Shown piece by piece: positions 23,601 to 43,676 of a stretch of 58,688 nt of DNA (its first letter is position 1; each line of letters begins with the position of its first letter). The notes below the pieces were generated by a model. It was not told the origin of the DNA, did no database searches, and saw only the letters and a program-made list of their open reading frames with translations. Source of the stretch: Lichtheimia corymbifera B2541 (lineage: Eukaryota; Mucoromycota; Mucoromycetes; Mucorales; Lichtheimiaceae). The translations under genes were made by a program, and so were the position numbers. The stretch is from the NCBI GenBank assembly GCA_000697475.1, contig JNEU01000973.1, positions 1 to 58,688 on the forward strand. Reading direction: 5' to 3'.

Positions 23601-25906
23601 ATAAGCCATGCCATAACAATACCTTCATCTAGCGTGCGTACAGCTTGGTTGATAATGCGGTTCTTGCTTTGGCTGCCAATTGTGGGATGAACACATGCCT
23701 GCCGTAAGGTCAAAAGCTACATGGAGCAACATTATGTCAGTAAGTAAGTAAGTAACATAAGAACGTATCATGTATGAGATGCATACCCAAGTGCGTAATT
23801 TTGCATAGACTTGTTGGAATACTTCTGGTGATGCGGATGGATCATTATCTGAAGGCTTCCATTGTCGTTGATCGAGTAATTCAAAGTTGGTGCTTTGGCT
23901 ACATTGCTCCCAGAGACTTTGGTAATAATGCTGTTCAATGGATGAAAAGGCAACCTTCACGACGCGTCTATGCTGATGTGGGATATGAATCTGACTTGTC
24001 AACATGGCTTTCACGTTCCTCCGCATGATTTGTTTTGCAAAATCCCAAAATAAGCCCTTGAACGACGGAGATGAGCGGTATAATGATCGGAATTGGTTCA
24101 CTCTTTGAAGATAAGGCGTGAATGAAAGAAACCGGCAGAGTCCAAACAGATCATCAAAGTTGGATTTGATCGGTGTGCCTGATACGCCCCAAGCATACCA
24201 ACGCGGAATCAACATTGCCATTTCCACCATAAGTCCTACTGACCCTTCCACCATTTGAGCCTAGCAGCCATGATATGATGTTAATATCACCTCCTCTTCC
24301 TTCCCTCACTTTATCACATTATCCATGCTCACCTCATCAATGATAACACGAAACCACAAAAGTTGGACAAGAGGACTACGTTCCACTGGATATTTTGCAG
24401 CTAATACTACATGTTAATAACGACCGGGAAGCACAACACAAGAAGCCGCCCACACACACATACCATGTCTTCTCGGTCGACTGGGTGGTACACGAGCATG
24501 ATAAATCTCTTCTTGAAGGACCTATTAGGACCATGGGATTAGATTTCATGCATTTGAGACCCTCATGCAAACGACTTACTTTATAATCAGTCAACACCAC
24601 GTCAAACTCTGATAAGTTTTCAGGTGATTCGGCATTTCCTTTGGATGCTTTTATTCCTCGGTACGTTGTCACTTTGAGCGAAGGTGCATGTAACTTCAAT
24701 TCGGACTCCCATTGCTGTAAGATGGCGGATGGTGTGATAATAAGCGTTGCCCCAGTAGTGAGAAGACCCGTTTCTTGCTTTGGATGTGTTGGATCATGCC
24801 CATTAAGCTTATGCAGAAGCAATAATGCAATCACACTAATAGGTAACGATGAGATCTACAAGCCAATTATCCTCGGATGCCAATTCGATTGCTTACCATA
24901 CAGTCTTTCCTAGACCCATTTCATCGGCCAAGATGCCTCCACGTCGTGTGAGATGGGTTGCATGATCAAAAGCAGTGTCCCTTCTGGTAAGGATTTGGCC
25001 ATTGACGCGGTTGATATATAACGGTGTGCTGGAAGGTCCATCAGGGTATATAACGTCCCAAAAGAATGGCATTGCACGTGGATTGGATGGCATCGGATTG
25101 ATAACACCTGTATCATTGATGAAATAGTGCCCTTCACGATTCAACTAGTGATATGGGTGGAATGAATTCTCTTGTTAAAACGTAGGAGACAGCAACACAC
25201 TTACCATCCATTCAACGTTTTGACTTTGGAAAGGTGTCAATACAGGCATTAATTCTGGAGACTGAGAAGCGGTGATCTTTTTCTCTGATACTGGAGGATG
25301 TAGATGTCGAAAGAATTCTTCCACAGTGTCATAGGATGGAGGTGTGACATTGGGTGGATAAAGCTGATTGACAAGAGGCAATGTATATGCATTGGCGGCG
25401 ACACTTGATGACTGGGGAAGATGGATATAAAGCGTCATATGCAAGTTGACAGCATTGTCGTTAAAAGTGATATGAAATGATCCACACTGAATAACTTTGG
25501 CCTTGCATGCACGTGACAATGCTGATAATTCATCCATATCATCTGCAGGTCGCATTGAGTCGTTTTCTGCTAGTAACATCCCTTCCTTGCGTAACATCAT
25601 GCGGCTTCTCACAAGCTCTTGTTGATCGACATGTATCTTTTCACTCATCCACAAGACTTCCAAGTCGTCGTCTTTTGCTGTATCGATGCCGGATGGTGCA
25701 CACTCGTGTAAGGTTCGTAAGCTGGTATCGTTTAGTTGTAACGGCATGACAATGTGCGCTAATGCGATCGAGTGATCTGACAACTTGCGTCTCTTCGGCG
25801 ATCGCTGTTCTAGATTGTTGCCGACCGATTCAGGGTTCCTTTCAACGCAATCCAAGAGGTAGGATACGATCGACTCCTTCGCAATGCCACCATTGATTGC
25901 AATCAT
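20626..25906 (-). CDS. SHPRH/Irc20-like SNF2 ATPase with internal RING finger
   Basis: Large multi-exon protein that probably combines DNA-dependent ATPase and E3 ubiquitin ligase activity in DNA damage tolerance. The helicase N-lobe has RRGGILADEMGLGKTV (Walker A), the TLIITPSAILQQWESEL motif, and a DEAQ box split by an intron (RVIIDE|AQMVEG, near 24325). The lobe continues with GVSGTPIKSNFDDLFGL. A long insertion carries coiled-coil segments and then a RING finger: CLICMGEF, spliced to CGHMYCKEC, then CPQC (about 21870-21610). The C-lobe follows (SVVFSQWKDVLDLL, ISRIHRIGQT), then a short acidic tail ending at 20626. A RING between the two helicase lobes is the hallmark of SHPRH, Irc20 and Rad5-like enzymes. 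Rad5's HIRAN domain is not seen, so SHPRH/Irc20 fits best. Exact exon limits were not all resolved. Confidence 0.88.
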
Positions 25907-26091
25907 ATTGCATGCGTGTGTGAGGGTTCGTGGAAGAAACGACAGACAATGACCTGCCCTGGATACGAAATTAGCTTAGGACCGCAGCACATACACACGT
26001 AGAAATATTGAAACATGCTTGTTACATCATTGGATGGGTGGCATTCTTTTTATATGTTATCTTTGGAATAAAATGATCATTTTGCTAGTAG

Positions 26092-28777
26092 TTACGGTGT
26101 TGAAGAATGAACAACTACAGAGCAGGTTGCCATATCATATTCAATCGCCTGGATAGCATCGGTCACTTCTTGTAGCACTTGATCCATGCCAATTAGGTCC
26201 AAGATACCACTTTTCTCCAGCAATGGCATTACATTAGGATCGACTCGAACAAGATACACATGCACACCTCGATCATGGTATGATTCAATCACCTCGTGTA
26301 GAATTTGCACAGCACTATTATTATCCTCCCGTTAGATTCAAAGGCTCCTTCTCCTCAGCTTGTTGCATGAATGAATAAATGAATATAAATACCTTGCATC
26401 AATCGATTCCATTCCTCCAGTATCAAATATAACATATCGCAAATCTTCGCATCGTCGAGAAGCTTCAGATGGATGCACTGATAAATCACCGTAATGCTCC
26501 AATCTTCTCAATCGATCCTTGAGTTGACCTAAGGTTGTACACATTGCCACGTTTTAATTTCAATGTCAACCAAGAAACCTTTCTTTCTCTCTCATCTTTG
26601 TACCTGTATTGACAAAGTGTAATGGTTCATCCACGCGTACAATCAACACATCTTCGAGATGCTCTACCACTTCTTGCGGATTCTTAATTGGACTGAATTT
26701 GTACATGGTTTCTTTGACTCGGCCCTATGAAATAAAAATAAAGATTAGGGGGCCGTTGATGTGTATGTTGAAAGAATGACAAAGAATGCTTCTTTCAACC
26801 CCTTGATCGACGTCTCCCATTTCCACCACCACTACCACTATCACTTTTTCTCCCTTCCCCTTATTTTCTACACTTACCATAATCGTAATTCGAGGATAGC
26901 TTGTTTGTCGAATGGTAATGATAAGACTAAAGAGCACAGCCAAAGCAGTTCCAGTTTCAAGAGAATAGATCATGGTTGTGAAGAAAATAATGCCCAACAT
27001 GAACACATCCTGCCAAGCCTTGACCTTCCACATGAATTGCAAATCGTGCGGTAGCTCTTGAAGTAATGCAACAATTGCCATAAAGATAATACTGCTGAGG
27101 GTAGCCGAAGGTAGGTAATACAAGTACGGCATAAAAAAGCTTGTGACAAGGATTGTGCATACTCCTGCAACAGCACCTGACATTTGCGTCTTGGGTTTGA
27201 CAGCTTCATGCACTTTACTCCTCGGAAGCTATAATGATAATAATATCATGAGATTTTGCATAAACTGCATGCCATGGCAACTACTTACTGAACCAAATGA
27301 CGGAAAACATTGAAATAGGCTGCCAACCAAGTTGACGCTTCCATACGCAAAAAGCTCACGATTGGCACTCACAAAATAATTGTGCTTCCTTGCAAATGAT
27401 TTTGCGGCTGCAATTGACTCTACAAAGCCCACTGTAGAAATCATAGCAGCATTGACAAGGATATGCTGGATATCTGCACCAGGCGGTAAGGATGGCCAAG
27501 ATGGAAAAGGAAATGGCGAATTGATACTGGATGATCCCACTTGACCCAAGACTTCCACACCAAGTTGATCCCAACGAAAGATATAACATCCAAGTGTGCT
27601 CAGGACGACTACCAAGAGCACTTCAGGTATACGTTGAAGCCGAGGGATGCGTCTTTTGATGCTGCTTATAGAAAACAAGCTCACCAATGCAGCGAATGAG
27701 AGTGATGCAGTTTCAAAATGGACAGCATGCCGGTGTGCAAAGATAAATCCAATGCGTTCCAACGTAGCTGATTCGGGTGTGATGCCTGCGTCTTTAGCTG
27801 CTTGATCCAATCCCAATAAAAATACGGTTTGCTGCACCAGGACCGTCACTGCCACAGCTGTAATGAATCCACGCAGTAGTGCTCGGCTCATTAAACTATC
27901 CAGAAATCCAAATCGCAATAGACTGAGTCCAAGACTAAAGACACCAACGCATAATGCAGTGAGACTTGCAACAGCAGCAGCAGCTTCTGGATCCAACGCA
28001 GCCTTCTGATGTGCAATACCGGAACCCACCATCAAGGAGACGGTTGCTTCTGGTCCCACTGATAGCTCACTATGAGGGGGGGAGGTGAAGGATAAGAAAA
28101 CAAGGGATGGGAGAGAGAGAGATTAGTTGATTATCAATAGTTACAAATGACATTATACGACAAGGAGATATATGCATTTACTTACGGGCTCATTCCCAGG
28201 CACGCATAAACAAGAGCGGCGACAGAAACGGTATACAACCCATGGATGGCAGGCAAACGACATAGTCCTGTGGCATATGAAAGTGCTTGTGGTATAAAAA
28301 GTGATGAGAGACTGAGACCCGATAAAAGATCTTGCTGAAAAGTGTGTGTTGAATAACCAGGAAGCCATTGTAATACGGGTATGTAATATTTGGATCTTGT
28401 TAAAAGCGTCCTCCAAATGGTCTTCGATTCACTCCTGGCATGAATTTGAGTAGATGGTACTAGAAGAGAGGGATATCAAGTGTCAGGCTTCTCACGCACG
28501 AGGTATCTTGGTATATTGATTTCACTTTACTTGGGCTTGCAGATAGAGTGGTGCAGCCATAGGTGGTGTCACAATGTGTCGTTGGGTTGATTGATAGGTA
28601 TGTGTTGTTGTTCCCTTCCCTTTGGGAGCTTTGTAAGCATGTCGTTTCATTTATTTGCTCGTCTTCTTGAAAGGTGCTGGTAGCAGAGGTGCCTGTTGTA
28701 CTATGGCTGCTACTACTATCATCATCGACATAGGTGCTGGAGGTAGGTTCGTGATCTACATAAAAGCGGTTCCCCAT
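26092..28777 (-). CDS. SulP/SLC26 family sulfate or anion transporter with STAS domain
   Basis: Plasma-membrane anion permease of the sulfate transporter family. A Ser/Thr-rich cytosolic N-terminus (MGNRFYVDHEPTSS) is joined by an intron to YYIPVLQWLPGY, the family's entry motif. GLSLSSLFIPQALSYATG and MSPELSVGPEATVSLMVGSG follow, the latter being the conserved SulP signature. About ten or more transmembrane helices follow, including the segment FITAVAVTVLVQQTVFLLGL. A C-terminal STAS domain (VLIVRVDEPLHFVNTGQL, then YVIFDTGGMESIDA) runs to the stop at 26092. Several introns are present. Substrate cannot be read from sequence: sulfate is the default, and other SLC26 anions are possible. The neighbour upstream of its stop is the SHPRH-like gene on the same strand (185 bp gap). 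Confidence 0.9.
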
Positions 28778-30177
28778 ATATAGATATTAAACACTGTTTC
28801 TCGTGGATTGGCGATCACCGGGACTGTGTGCACACACGAACATTTACTATTATGGAATGGAGGAGGTGCCATTGGTGATAAAGAGTGAAAGAAAAAGGAG
28901 ATACCAACAAAACGAAAAAAAGAGAGGTCGCATTAAATGCTACATCCCTGTCACTTTTTCTGGAAGACCGACGTCAATCACTTATCTTTGTTCACGCAAT
29001 TTTCTTGATTGCTTGCCTTCCAATCTCAAATCGATAACATACACACACGCAGCACACTACTACCCCTCTCTTGTCTTTCCACCCATCTCCTTGCTAGTCG
29101 CAGTCTGATTTCTAATCCCTATAAATGTGCCATTGTGTTATCTTTTTGGGGCTGTGGGAATACAAAAAGCAACCAAAGGAAATGCATTTTCTGCTTGTCA
29201 TGTCATTATGGTGATTGAAAGATAAGGATCTCCTATTTATCACGTTTGAAGTTAAGGCGGCGTTGGATGGTGATGATGTCCTCTTTCTGTATTTTCTAAT
29301 AGGAGCCATAGAATGACCCTTGTTTTGAACCCCTCTCCATTACCACCAATGTTTGATAAAAAAGAAAGAGCGAACTTGCAGTTAAAAGGGTACATCCCTG
29401 GATCCAATGTTTGCACGTAAACCCTTCTTCCGGTTCCTAATGCGCGTCAGTGAAGATCGTCGTCCCCTGAAATTAAGACGAGATCCTGAGTGCCAACTAT
29501 AATCCTCCACAGCAACCACATGGTGCTTGGATCTTTAGAGATTGCATATATACAACCATCTTCTCTTTGCGTTACACAGCGCTCCCCCTACCTTTGGCGC
29601 ATGATGAAAACATGTGTCATGCTGATTTTGAGGATCACTCAACAATGACTGAAATGACTGAATGAATGCTCTTTATTACCTGCGATGGTCCAATACATAT
29701 AAATAGGTCAACCAATGCTACAACAAAGAGGGTTTTCTATATTCATACATAGATTCGATTACAGCCTATGTTTTCCACTTTTTGTATCATTGCCGAGAGA
29801 TTGGCTGCTTACAGAATACACAACGCTCTCGCATGAATGCATGATGCCCTTTCCTATCCGCGCCAAAAGTATGCGTTAACAATAATGACAATATGAAACA
29901 AACATCATCGAGTAGTTGCAATGGTTATCACGTCAAATCAAGTTGCGAAATCCTCATCGGTAGCAAATACGCAATCGTGGTTGTGTCATTGTTATATTCA
30001 GTTATGCCATGTTTATTGTAATAAAGATTCCACAGTGACATGCCTTTTGAGTAGTGTCTATGCAAGAGAAGAAAATGGTCGAGGTCCGACTCAGCTAGAT
30101 GTGGAAAAGGATACGTGCTGCTCGGCTCGTTCTTGGCTTGTTGCTTCCAGATATCATTCTTCGCTTATTTCAAGGCT
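28778..30177. promoter_or_regulatory. Divergent intergenic region, SulP transporter and UBAP1-like gene
   Basis: 1.4 kb between divergent genes. I find no protein-like ORF. The frame open at 29921-30217 is rejected because its last part overlaps the start exon of the UBAP1-like gene in another frame. The region must hold both promoters. AT-rich and C-rich tracts occur, but no motif stands out clearly enough to name. Confidence 0.4.
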
Positions 30178-31382
30178 ATGGGTGACCAGGGTAAGCATTA
30201 CCCCATACATCTTATAACTATAAGCTCACGTCAATGCGCATTAGGCTCCATTTACTCGATACTACAGGATGTTCCCATCATGGTGTCTCCTCATTATCGA
30301 TTGCCCAAGCAGGTTCGCCACCCAACATGTCTCTTCTTTTTCACGCACAACTCCACTAATATCCTGCTTTCAGATCTTTGTTTCCTCGGAATTAGCACCT
30401 GTGCCCGATTCAATTGACAGCTTGGTATGTATTTATTTTGAGTATTGGTAGAGGTGTATATATTGATAGGAAACAATAGGCAGCTTATCCGTTTACAGTT
30501 GAAAAAGAGACACTTTCTATGATGGAGGAAGCGCAAAAACAGCAGGAACAGGACCGAGAACGATTATCACAATTGCAACAAAAGTATCGGGAGGAACGTA
30601 TCAAACAGCAAAAGTTGGCAGCACGTAAGATTGCACCTGGTTTCCTCGATACGGAGACTCGTATTCTTAAGCCTGAACCATTGCATCAGCTTGGAGAAGA
30701 GAGTGAAAGTATGCGACGTCAACAACAAGTGGATTATCTTCGATTTGAACAAGCATTGGCACCGCCTGATCCATGGGACCAACCTGAGAATGATATGATG
30801 GCATTAAGTTCTATCCTAGGAGCTAATAATCAACCCATCACTACCGCTACAACTACTACTACCAACTCTATCACACATGCACAACAACATACACCATCAC
30901 AGGTCACTAGTGCAAATGAGCAACAAGGATATCCTCCAGTTATGTGGACAGTAGCACCAGATACCACCAATAATGGCCAATTTCAACATCCACCACCGCC
31001 TACTGCTGGTCCCCGACCTCATCACCACACTTCTTCTCCACCGATCGCTCCTGCATTACCGCCAAAACCATTCTTTGATACAAGTGCTTGCTCATCAGGT
31101 CATACTTCTCCTCAAACGGTCACTTCTATATTACCCAATGCGACAACGGCTATTGCATCATCCTCACCTTCTGATCCATCCAATTCACCAATCATTCCAC
31201 CCCCTCTTCCACCTCCACCACCTGCTCCTCCAGCATCAGCTACCCATCCAGCTCATGATAATCTGATCCAAGAACTCGTTAATATGGGATTCTCAAGGCC
31301 GCAAGCTGCAGATGCATTGGAAAAGAATGATCATGACTTGACAAAGGCCACCAACTTTTTGCTAGATCATGGAGGTGATTGA
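30178..31382 (+). CDS. UBAP1-like ESCRT-I subunit (UMA and UBA domains)
   Basis: Four exons (30178-30190, 30245-30312, 30374-30424, 30480-31382) give 344 aa. ESCRT-I sorts ubiquitinated membrane proteins into multivesicular endosomes. The N-terminus reads LQDVPIMVSPHYRLPKQ and then AYPFTVEKETLSMMEE, which follows the UMA pattern (DVP, P, Y-F-EK-T, EE) used by UBAP1/MVB12 to bind the ESCRT-I core. A charged coiled coil (about 60-90), a Pro/Ser/Thr-rich disordered linker and a C-terminal UBA domain follow (IQELVNMGFSRPQAADALE, then FLLDHGGD). The UBA should bind ubiquitin. The short first exon was chosen because it restores frame into the UMA domain. The gene is convergent with the Ca2+-ATPase, with 190 bp between stops. 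Confidence 0.8.
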
Positions 31383-31572
31383 TGTATCGTTTGATTTATA
31401 TATAAAAAAGAAAACAAACAGAAACCAAGCAATTACTTTATTATTATGGGATCAATGGTTGTTTTGTACGTGATGAGTGTGGAGTGTCTTTTTATATAAG
31501 TGGAAAGCGAAAAAGGGGATGGTATATAGTTACAAAAGTTCAAAAAGGAAGATAAAACTCTATATAAATCGA

Positions 31573-34961
<3,389 letters not shown>

Positions 34962-35541
34962 GACTTGTCCATGTGGGTGATGGTTTGCTGCAGGGTTATA
35001 TCAAGGAAAGAGAGGTGTGTGTGTGTGTATGGGTGTGGGGGTGTGGTGGTGGTGGCTGTGCACGCGGGTGAAAGGTTGGCGTTCGTTCGTTCTCTCGTTT
35101 ACCTCCTCCTTGAGAGTGGACATTTATTGACACCGCCAGTCGCTATTTACCATATTGGTTAAAGGGTGTCTCAATTTACACCATTGCTCATTTAGATTGA
35201 AAAATAGACCTTGTTATTGCACACTATTGTAATTGAATACATAGATAACCAGACGAATAAATTGATTTGACACATCATTCATTGAAAACGTGATCTGCAT
35301 TATATAACAACATGGAACAATTGCAATGTCTTTTATGTAATGAAGAGTACAGCAATATGGGGTGATGAGAGGAGGAGGATAATTATGATACCTGAGGTAA
35401 CTATTAGAAGTTCAATGCTAGAGAAATGGAGAGAGTGAGAGAGTATGTGTTGTGTGTGTTTGAGTGAGTGATTATCAAAGGACCTCCGATACACCCACTC
35501 CTGTTTTTTTCCGCTTTTCTTTAGCCTCAATACACCCTGGG

Positions 35542-36003
35542 ATGGGACAACCACCTGACTTGGTACCGTTGGAACAGCATCAATTGGATCTGGAGTTACG
35601 CTCCCATCCTTTACGTGGTCGAGGCGTATTCACCAAGGCAAGAATCCCAAGAAACACACTTGTCGAAATATCACCTGTACTATTATTTAGAAAGGACGAA
35701 TATAAACAACACGGCCAATACACTATCCTTGATCACTACACCTACGTTTGGAAAGACGGTCAATTCGCACTCGCTCTCGGCCTCGGCTCCATGTTCAATC
35801 ACGACAAGAATCCCAATGTCGGCTATTTCCGTGATCTCGACAACAACCTTATTCGCTATGTGACGTCCAGGGATATTGAACCTGAAGAGGAATTGTGCAT
35901 TTTCTATGGCTCCAATCTATGGTTTGAGGACACCAACGACGACGATAGAGTATCAATACCCGATGAGGATGATATCTTGGCCACTGGATTCATGCTTGAT
36001 TAA
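35542..36003 (+). CDS. Small SET-domain protein
   Basis: About 153 aa starting at MGQPPDLVPLE. The open frame extends upstream to 35464 but has no ATG there. A pyrimidine-rich tttctttag at 35516-35524 could be a splice acceptor, so an upstream exon is possible. The protein is nearly all SET domain: LRGRGVFTKARIPRNTLVEI (entry strand), GSMFNHDKNPNVGY (replacing the NHSCxPN knot motif) and EPEEELCIFYG (active-site strand). No pre-SET or post-SET cysteines are seen. Small SET proteins of this kind methylate lysines in histones or other proteins, and the substrate is unknown. The HDKNPN form lacks the Cys of the classical motif. Confidence 0.82.
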   Translation: MGQPPDLVPLEQHQLDLELRSHPLRGRGVFTKARIPRNTLVEISPVLLFRKDEYKQHGQYTILDHYTYVWKDGQFALALGLGSMFNHDKNPNVGYFRDLDNNLIRYVTSRDIEPEEELCIFYGSNLWFEDTNDDDRVSIPDEDDILATGFMLD

Positions 36004-36265
36004 CAGAATGTTTAGACATCTGTTGTAAATATTCACCTGTACATTATAAAGGAGTGTTATTCCAAAGATATCTTTTCATGGATGATCAGCAATGTTGGAT
36101 GGGGTAGCTTGGTAGCCATGGAAACCGTAGTAATAGATGATAATGAACCATGATAGACATCACGTGATCAAATGAAAAACAAGTCGTCGGTGAAAGTTAT
36201 GTGCCTGTCAAAATGATTTACCTTTGTTTCCCTCCGCTCTTTCAACACCACCCCTCATTCACGCC

Positions 36266-39826
<3,561 letters not shown>

Positions 39827-40326
39827 GGCGCTGGTCGTCAGATAGTGCATTCATCCATAGAACAATAGTACAGTCTTTTTTTTCCTCCCCTTTCTATTCC
39901 AACAATCATGTATATTCATTCAAATGTTGTCGTTTATCACGCCACTTAACACACACTAAAATTGTACTTTTACTTATAAATGAACCCAAGTCGAATAATA
40001 ACGTAACAATGTTGTGTGAAATACCAAAACGAGGCTTACTCATCATGGCACCAACCGATTGGTTGAATGCTTCTTCATGTCCATCCTACTAGCAGCTGCA
40101 GTCACCTACCTTTGGATTTATATTGGTAGCTATCAGACTTGGTCTAAAAGTATCATGGTCATTTTTCAGGTCCACTGGTTTTAAGAACTCCTGAGAGAAC
40201 AGGCATTCATGCATCCGTTCATTGTTGCATGGCAACGAATTTAATTGGTTGCGGTATAACGCACTTTAGATTTCCCTCGGTCGCTTTCTGACACCGCTTG
40301 CATACATACACAACTCTTCCGCGATT
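39827..40326 (+). other. Intergenic, LeuRS terminator and VPS54 promoter
   Basis: About 500 bp between two genes on the same strand. A T-rich run just after the LeuRS stop (agtcttttttttcctcccc, 39872-39890) and AT-rich sequence beyond it are plausible 3'-end signals. No ORF worth calling was seen. Confidence 0.4.
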
Positions 40327-43300
40327 ATGCAACCGCGATCGCACGCGGGTACACCTGAACAGGATGACAAGAAGCACAATCATTATCGTTCCTCGTCTTG
40401 GACACCATCGACAAAACATTCTCTTCCATCAACAGCATGGCCAAGCCCTTCTTCAGTCGCATCGCCCATATCGGAACTGCCACGCTCTCCACGACTAGCT
40501 CAACATGCACGAGAAAGGTCATGGCATTATGGAATAACACAAACTGCTACTGCTAGTGGAGGTGGGTCTGCACCACTCTATGGACGTCCTTTCCCCCGTT
40601 CAAGGCATCAACGACAGCACTCGAGCTATTCAAACTATAGCAGTGTGAGCGATACTGATCTTCCATGGACGACAGCTGATATTGGATTCAATGCCATCTC
40701 TGGTAAGTTTATTGCTTATAGCTTATATATACATCTTTTCTAATAGGTCTTGTATTATATAGGTGTTTTGAATGATCCTGCAAACCGTACATCTACATTT
40801 ACACGACCCAGCAAAGCAGATGTGCCACCTGCACCACACGTTTCTATTCCCAAACCCAAGTTATCAGACTTCAACGAGTATTTAAGTGAGATAGAACCAC
40901 TCTTTGAGCAATATCAGCAGAATCGACGAGAGCAAACCGAGCATGAAATGATGACGACACCAGATACGACAACAACGACCACTGCAGCCTTGGATGTACC
41001 AGCAGCAGAACGTAGCGGTCGTAACCCATATGGTCAAGTCTTATCCAGTGAAAGCCTAATCATGGATGAAACAGATTCTTCTGCATCACATATCATTGAA
41101 CAACTGGTGCCACTCGACACTGTGCCTGATGTCTTTTTCGATCCTGAATTCACATTGGAGAATCCAAGAACATTCGATATGGTTTACGAAGGCAGCGATA
41201 TCACTGGCAATTTATCCTTGTTGCAAGAAAAGCTCCCTTATTATTTGGATACGGTGGAACAGCATTTAGTACGAGAGATCGATAAGCGTTCCGATTCGTT
41301 CTTTGAAGCATCATCGAATTTGCAAGCATTGCATCAAGAGACCCTCGAGTGCGTGGATCAAATACGCTCACTACGCGACATGATGCAATCAATACAGAAA
41401 TCGGCATGTGATGATGGCCTGCAAGTGACACGACTACAGATTCGACAACGCAACTTGGAGCATTTGTATACGAGTATACGAGCAGTGAAGGATATCATTG
41501 AGTCACAGCACGAGATCCAAAAGCTAGTCAGCCAAGGCAACTATTTCGAAGCACTCGACCTGATCAACCAGACACGTACGAAAAAGCAGCAAATCAATGG
41601 AAATATCCATGCGCTCGGCTCAATTTCATCGCAGCTGGATGAGATGGAATCGACTATTGGCAATACTATGCAACAAGATTTCCTCAGCATCTTATTATCG
41701 GACATTAGTTATCACCAGGAAACGGCAGAATCAACCATATCACTTACTGAGTCACCACCAGAAAAGATTGAGCTGCAAGAGGATGTGGATCTCCGGCAAA
41801 GTTTGGAACCTAGTGTCAAAGGCCTTTTGCGTACCGATACGTTGAAAACGACTCTTGATGATTATCAACAATACCTTTTACGAGAAGTCAAATCCATTGT
41901 ACGTCAACGATACCCAACTACGAATGAAGATGATTCTGTGTAAGTAATTGGTTTTTGTCTCTCATTCAGTTATTATGATGCTAATAAGGATAACTCTCCT
42001 TGTTTAGTGTGGCACGTCAACTACGCACCATGCCATTTGACTCGTTCTTTCGCATGTTAGTGGACGTCATGACAGCTCTACTCAAGGTTATCCTGCGCGT
42101 GGTTGTGCACCAGCATACTTTGATCAGCCTGGTTCCTGAAGACAGCAAACGACTTGCAATGGATATTGTATTTACAGCAGCAGACTCAGCACACGCTCAA
42201 TGTGCCAAGCTTCTTAGCTTTCGAAGCGAGCAGAATGCACGATTGAATCCCCATGATTTCTACCGTTTATTGGCTGTTTCCCGAGGATTTATACAAAACT
42301 CTGACACCCTTTGCTTTGGTCGTGCTTGTCTTGGTCTCAGAGGAACATTACTATCGCAGGTATATATCATAGTGTTGTATCTAGGCTTATCATTACCATT
42401 ATGCTAAATGCTCCTTGTAGCAAAAGGCCTTTGTTGAAAACTTTCATATGGAACGCATGAAACAGCAGCTTCAATTGATTGATAATGAACCTTGGGTAGT
42501 CAGCGAGGTACCTGCAGACTTTCAGGATATCGTCGATCGCATATGCAGCAACACACCAATCAAAGATGTTACAGCCATTGTCAACGACACAAATGATAAA
42601 AACACTGACACGAAGACAAGCAGCAGCAAGCGGTTGATAGTCGATGGCAAGAGCTATTTTGTTGTTGGATGCAGTCTGCTTATGATCAAATTGTTGGAGG
42701 ATTACTTGAAATGTACGGCTGGTTTGGAAAACATGGCAACGGACGTGATGCAAAAGCTCTTTGAGCTGTTGAAAGTACGTATTGCAGGATGGGTGGTTGA
42801 TATGTACTTATGTTAAGTGTATTGTTTCTACTATAGCTTTTCAACGCGCGGATTTGTCAAGCGATATTGGGTGCTGGCGCCATGAAGACTGCTGGTCTGA
42901 AAAATATATCGGCCAAACACTTGGGTATGTTGGATGAAATGACATGTTTGATTTAACCCGATTTACTCACATGTTTACTTTATCATTTTATAGCATTGGC
43001 TTCACAATCAATTTCCATTATGACTGCACTCATCCCAGCACTCAAACGTGGCGTTGAACGATACCTTCCTCCAAAGCACACTGTGCTTCTCAATGAGTTT
43101 GATCGAACAATCGCGGATTACGACGAGCATCGACGTGAAATATATGCCAAGCTGGTATCCATCATGCAGGAACGGCTGCTGTATCATATACAAGCGATGA
43201 ACGACATTGATTGGGATGCAGCTGGACATGACAATGCCGACGACCAGCATGTTAACGTGTATATGGAAGTCCTTGTCAAGGAAACATTGACTCTTCACAA

Positions 43301-43676
43301 GGTCCTCAACAAGTACCTCTCTCATTCTGAGCTGCATGTAAGGGAAAAATCACAAGGCAGATTACACATTTGCCTGACAATGCTTTCTAGGATATCATGG
43401 TGGATATTTTCGCCCTCTTTAACAAGCAGCTATCACAAGATATCAGGAAACTGCCCATTCATACCGAATCAGGAAAAAGCAGGTAAGCACTTACTACCAG
43501 ATGTACCATATATCTCGCCCTGTTGGCTCATTGTGGATATATATGATCTTGTTAGGCTATCCAAAGACGTTACCTATTTTATACGAAGATTATCATCACT
43601 CCCGGGCATAGATCCCCCATCAAAAGACATTGTTGACGTTGTGGACAGTATATCAATTGAACCAAGCTCTTCTTAG
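40327..43676 (+). CDS. VPS54: VPS54, GARP tethering complex subunit
   Basis: Tethers endosome-derived vesicles at the trans-Golgi network. The first exon (40327-40702) is Ser/Pro/Arg-rich and disordered. The second (40763-41939) holds the conserved N-terminal region, including VPDVFFDPEFTLENPRTFDM, the recognisable VPS54 signature, and a coiled coil (LQALHQETLECVDQIRSLRD) used for complex assembly. The middle region has LRTMPFDSFFRMLVDVM. The C-terminal part has LALASQSISIMTALIPALK and YLSHSELHDIMVDIFALFN, matching the VPS54 C-terminal domain. It ends in SIEPSSS at 43676. Short introns join the parts in frame. Confidence 0.88.

Noticed and set aside
29921..30217. 98-aa ORF as the N-terminus of the UBAP1-like protein
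   Set aside because: A short exon beginning MGDQG at 30178 restores frame into the UMA domain and gives a better match to the family.
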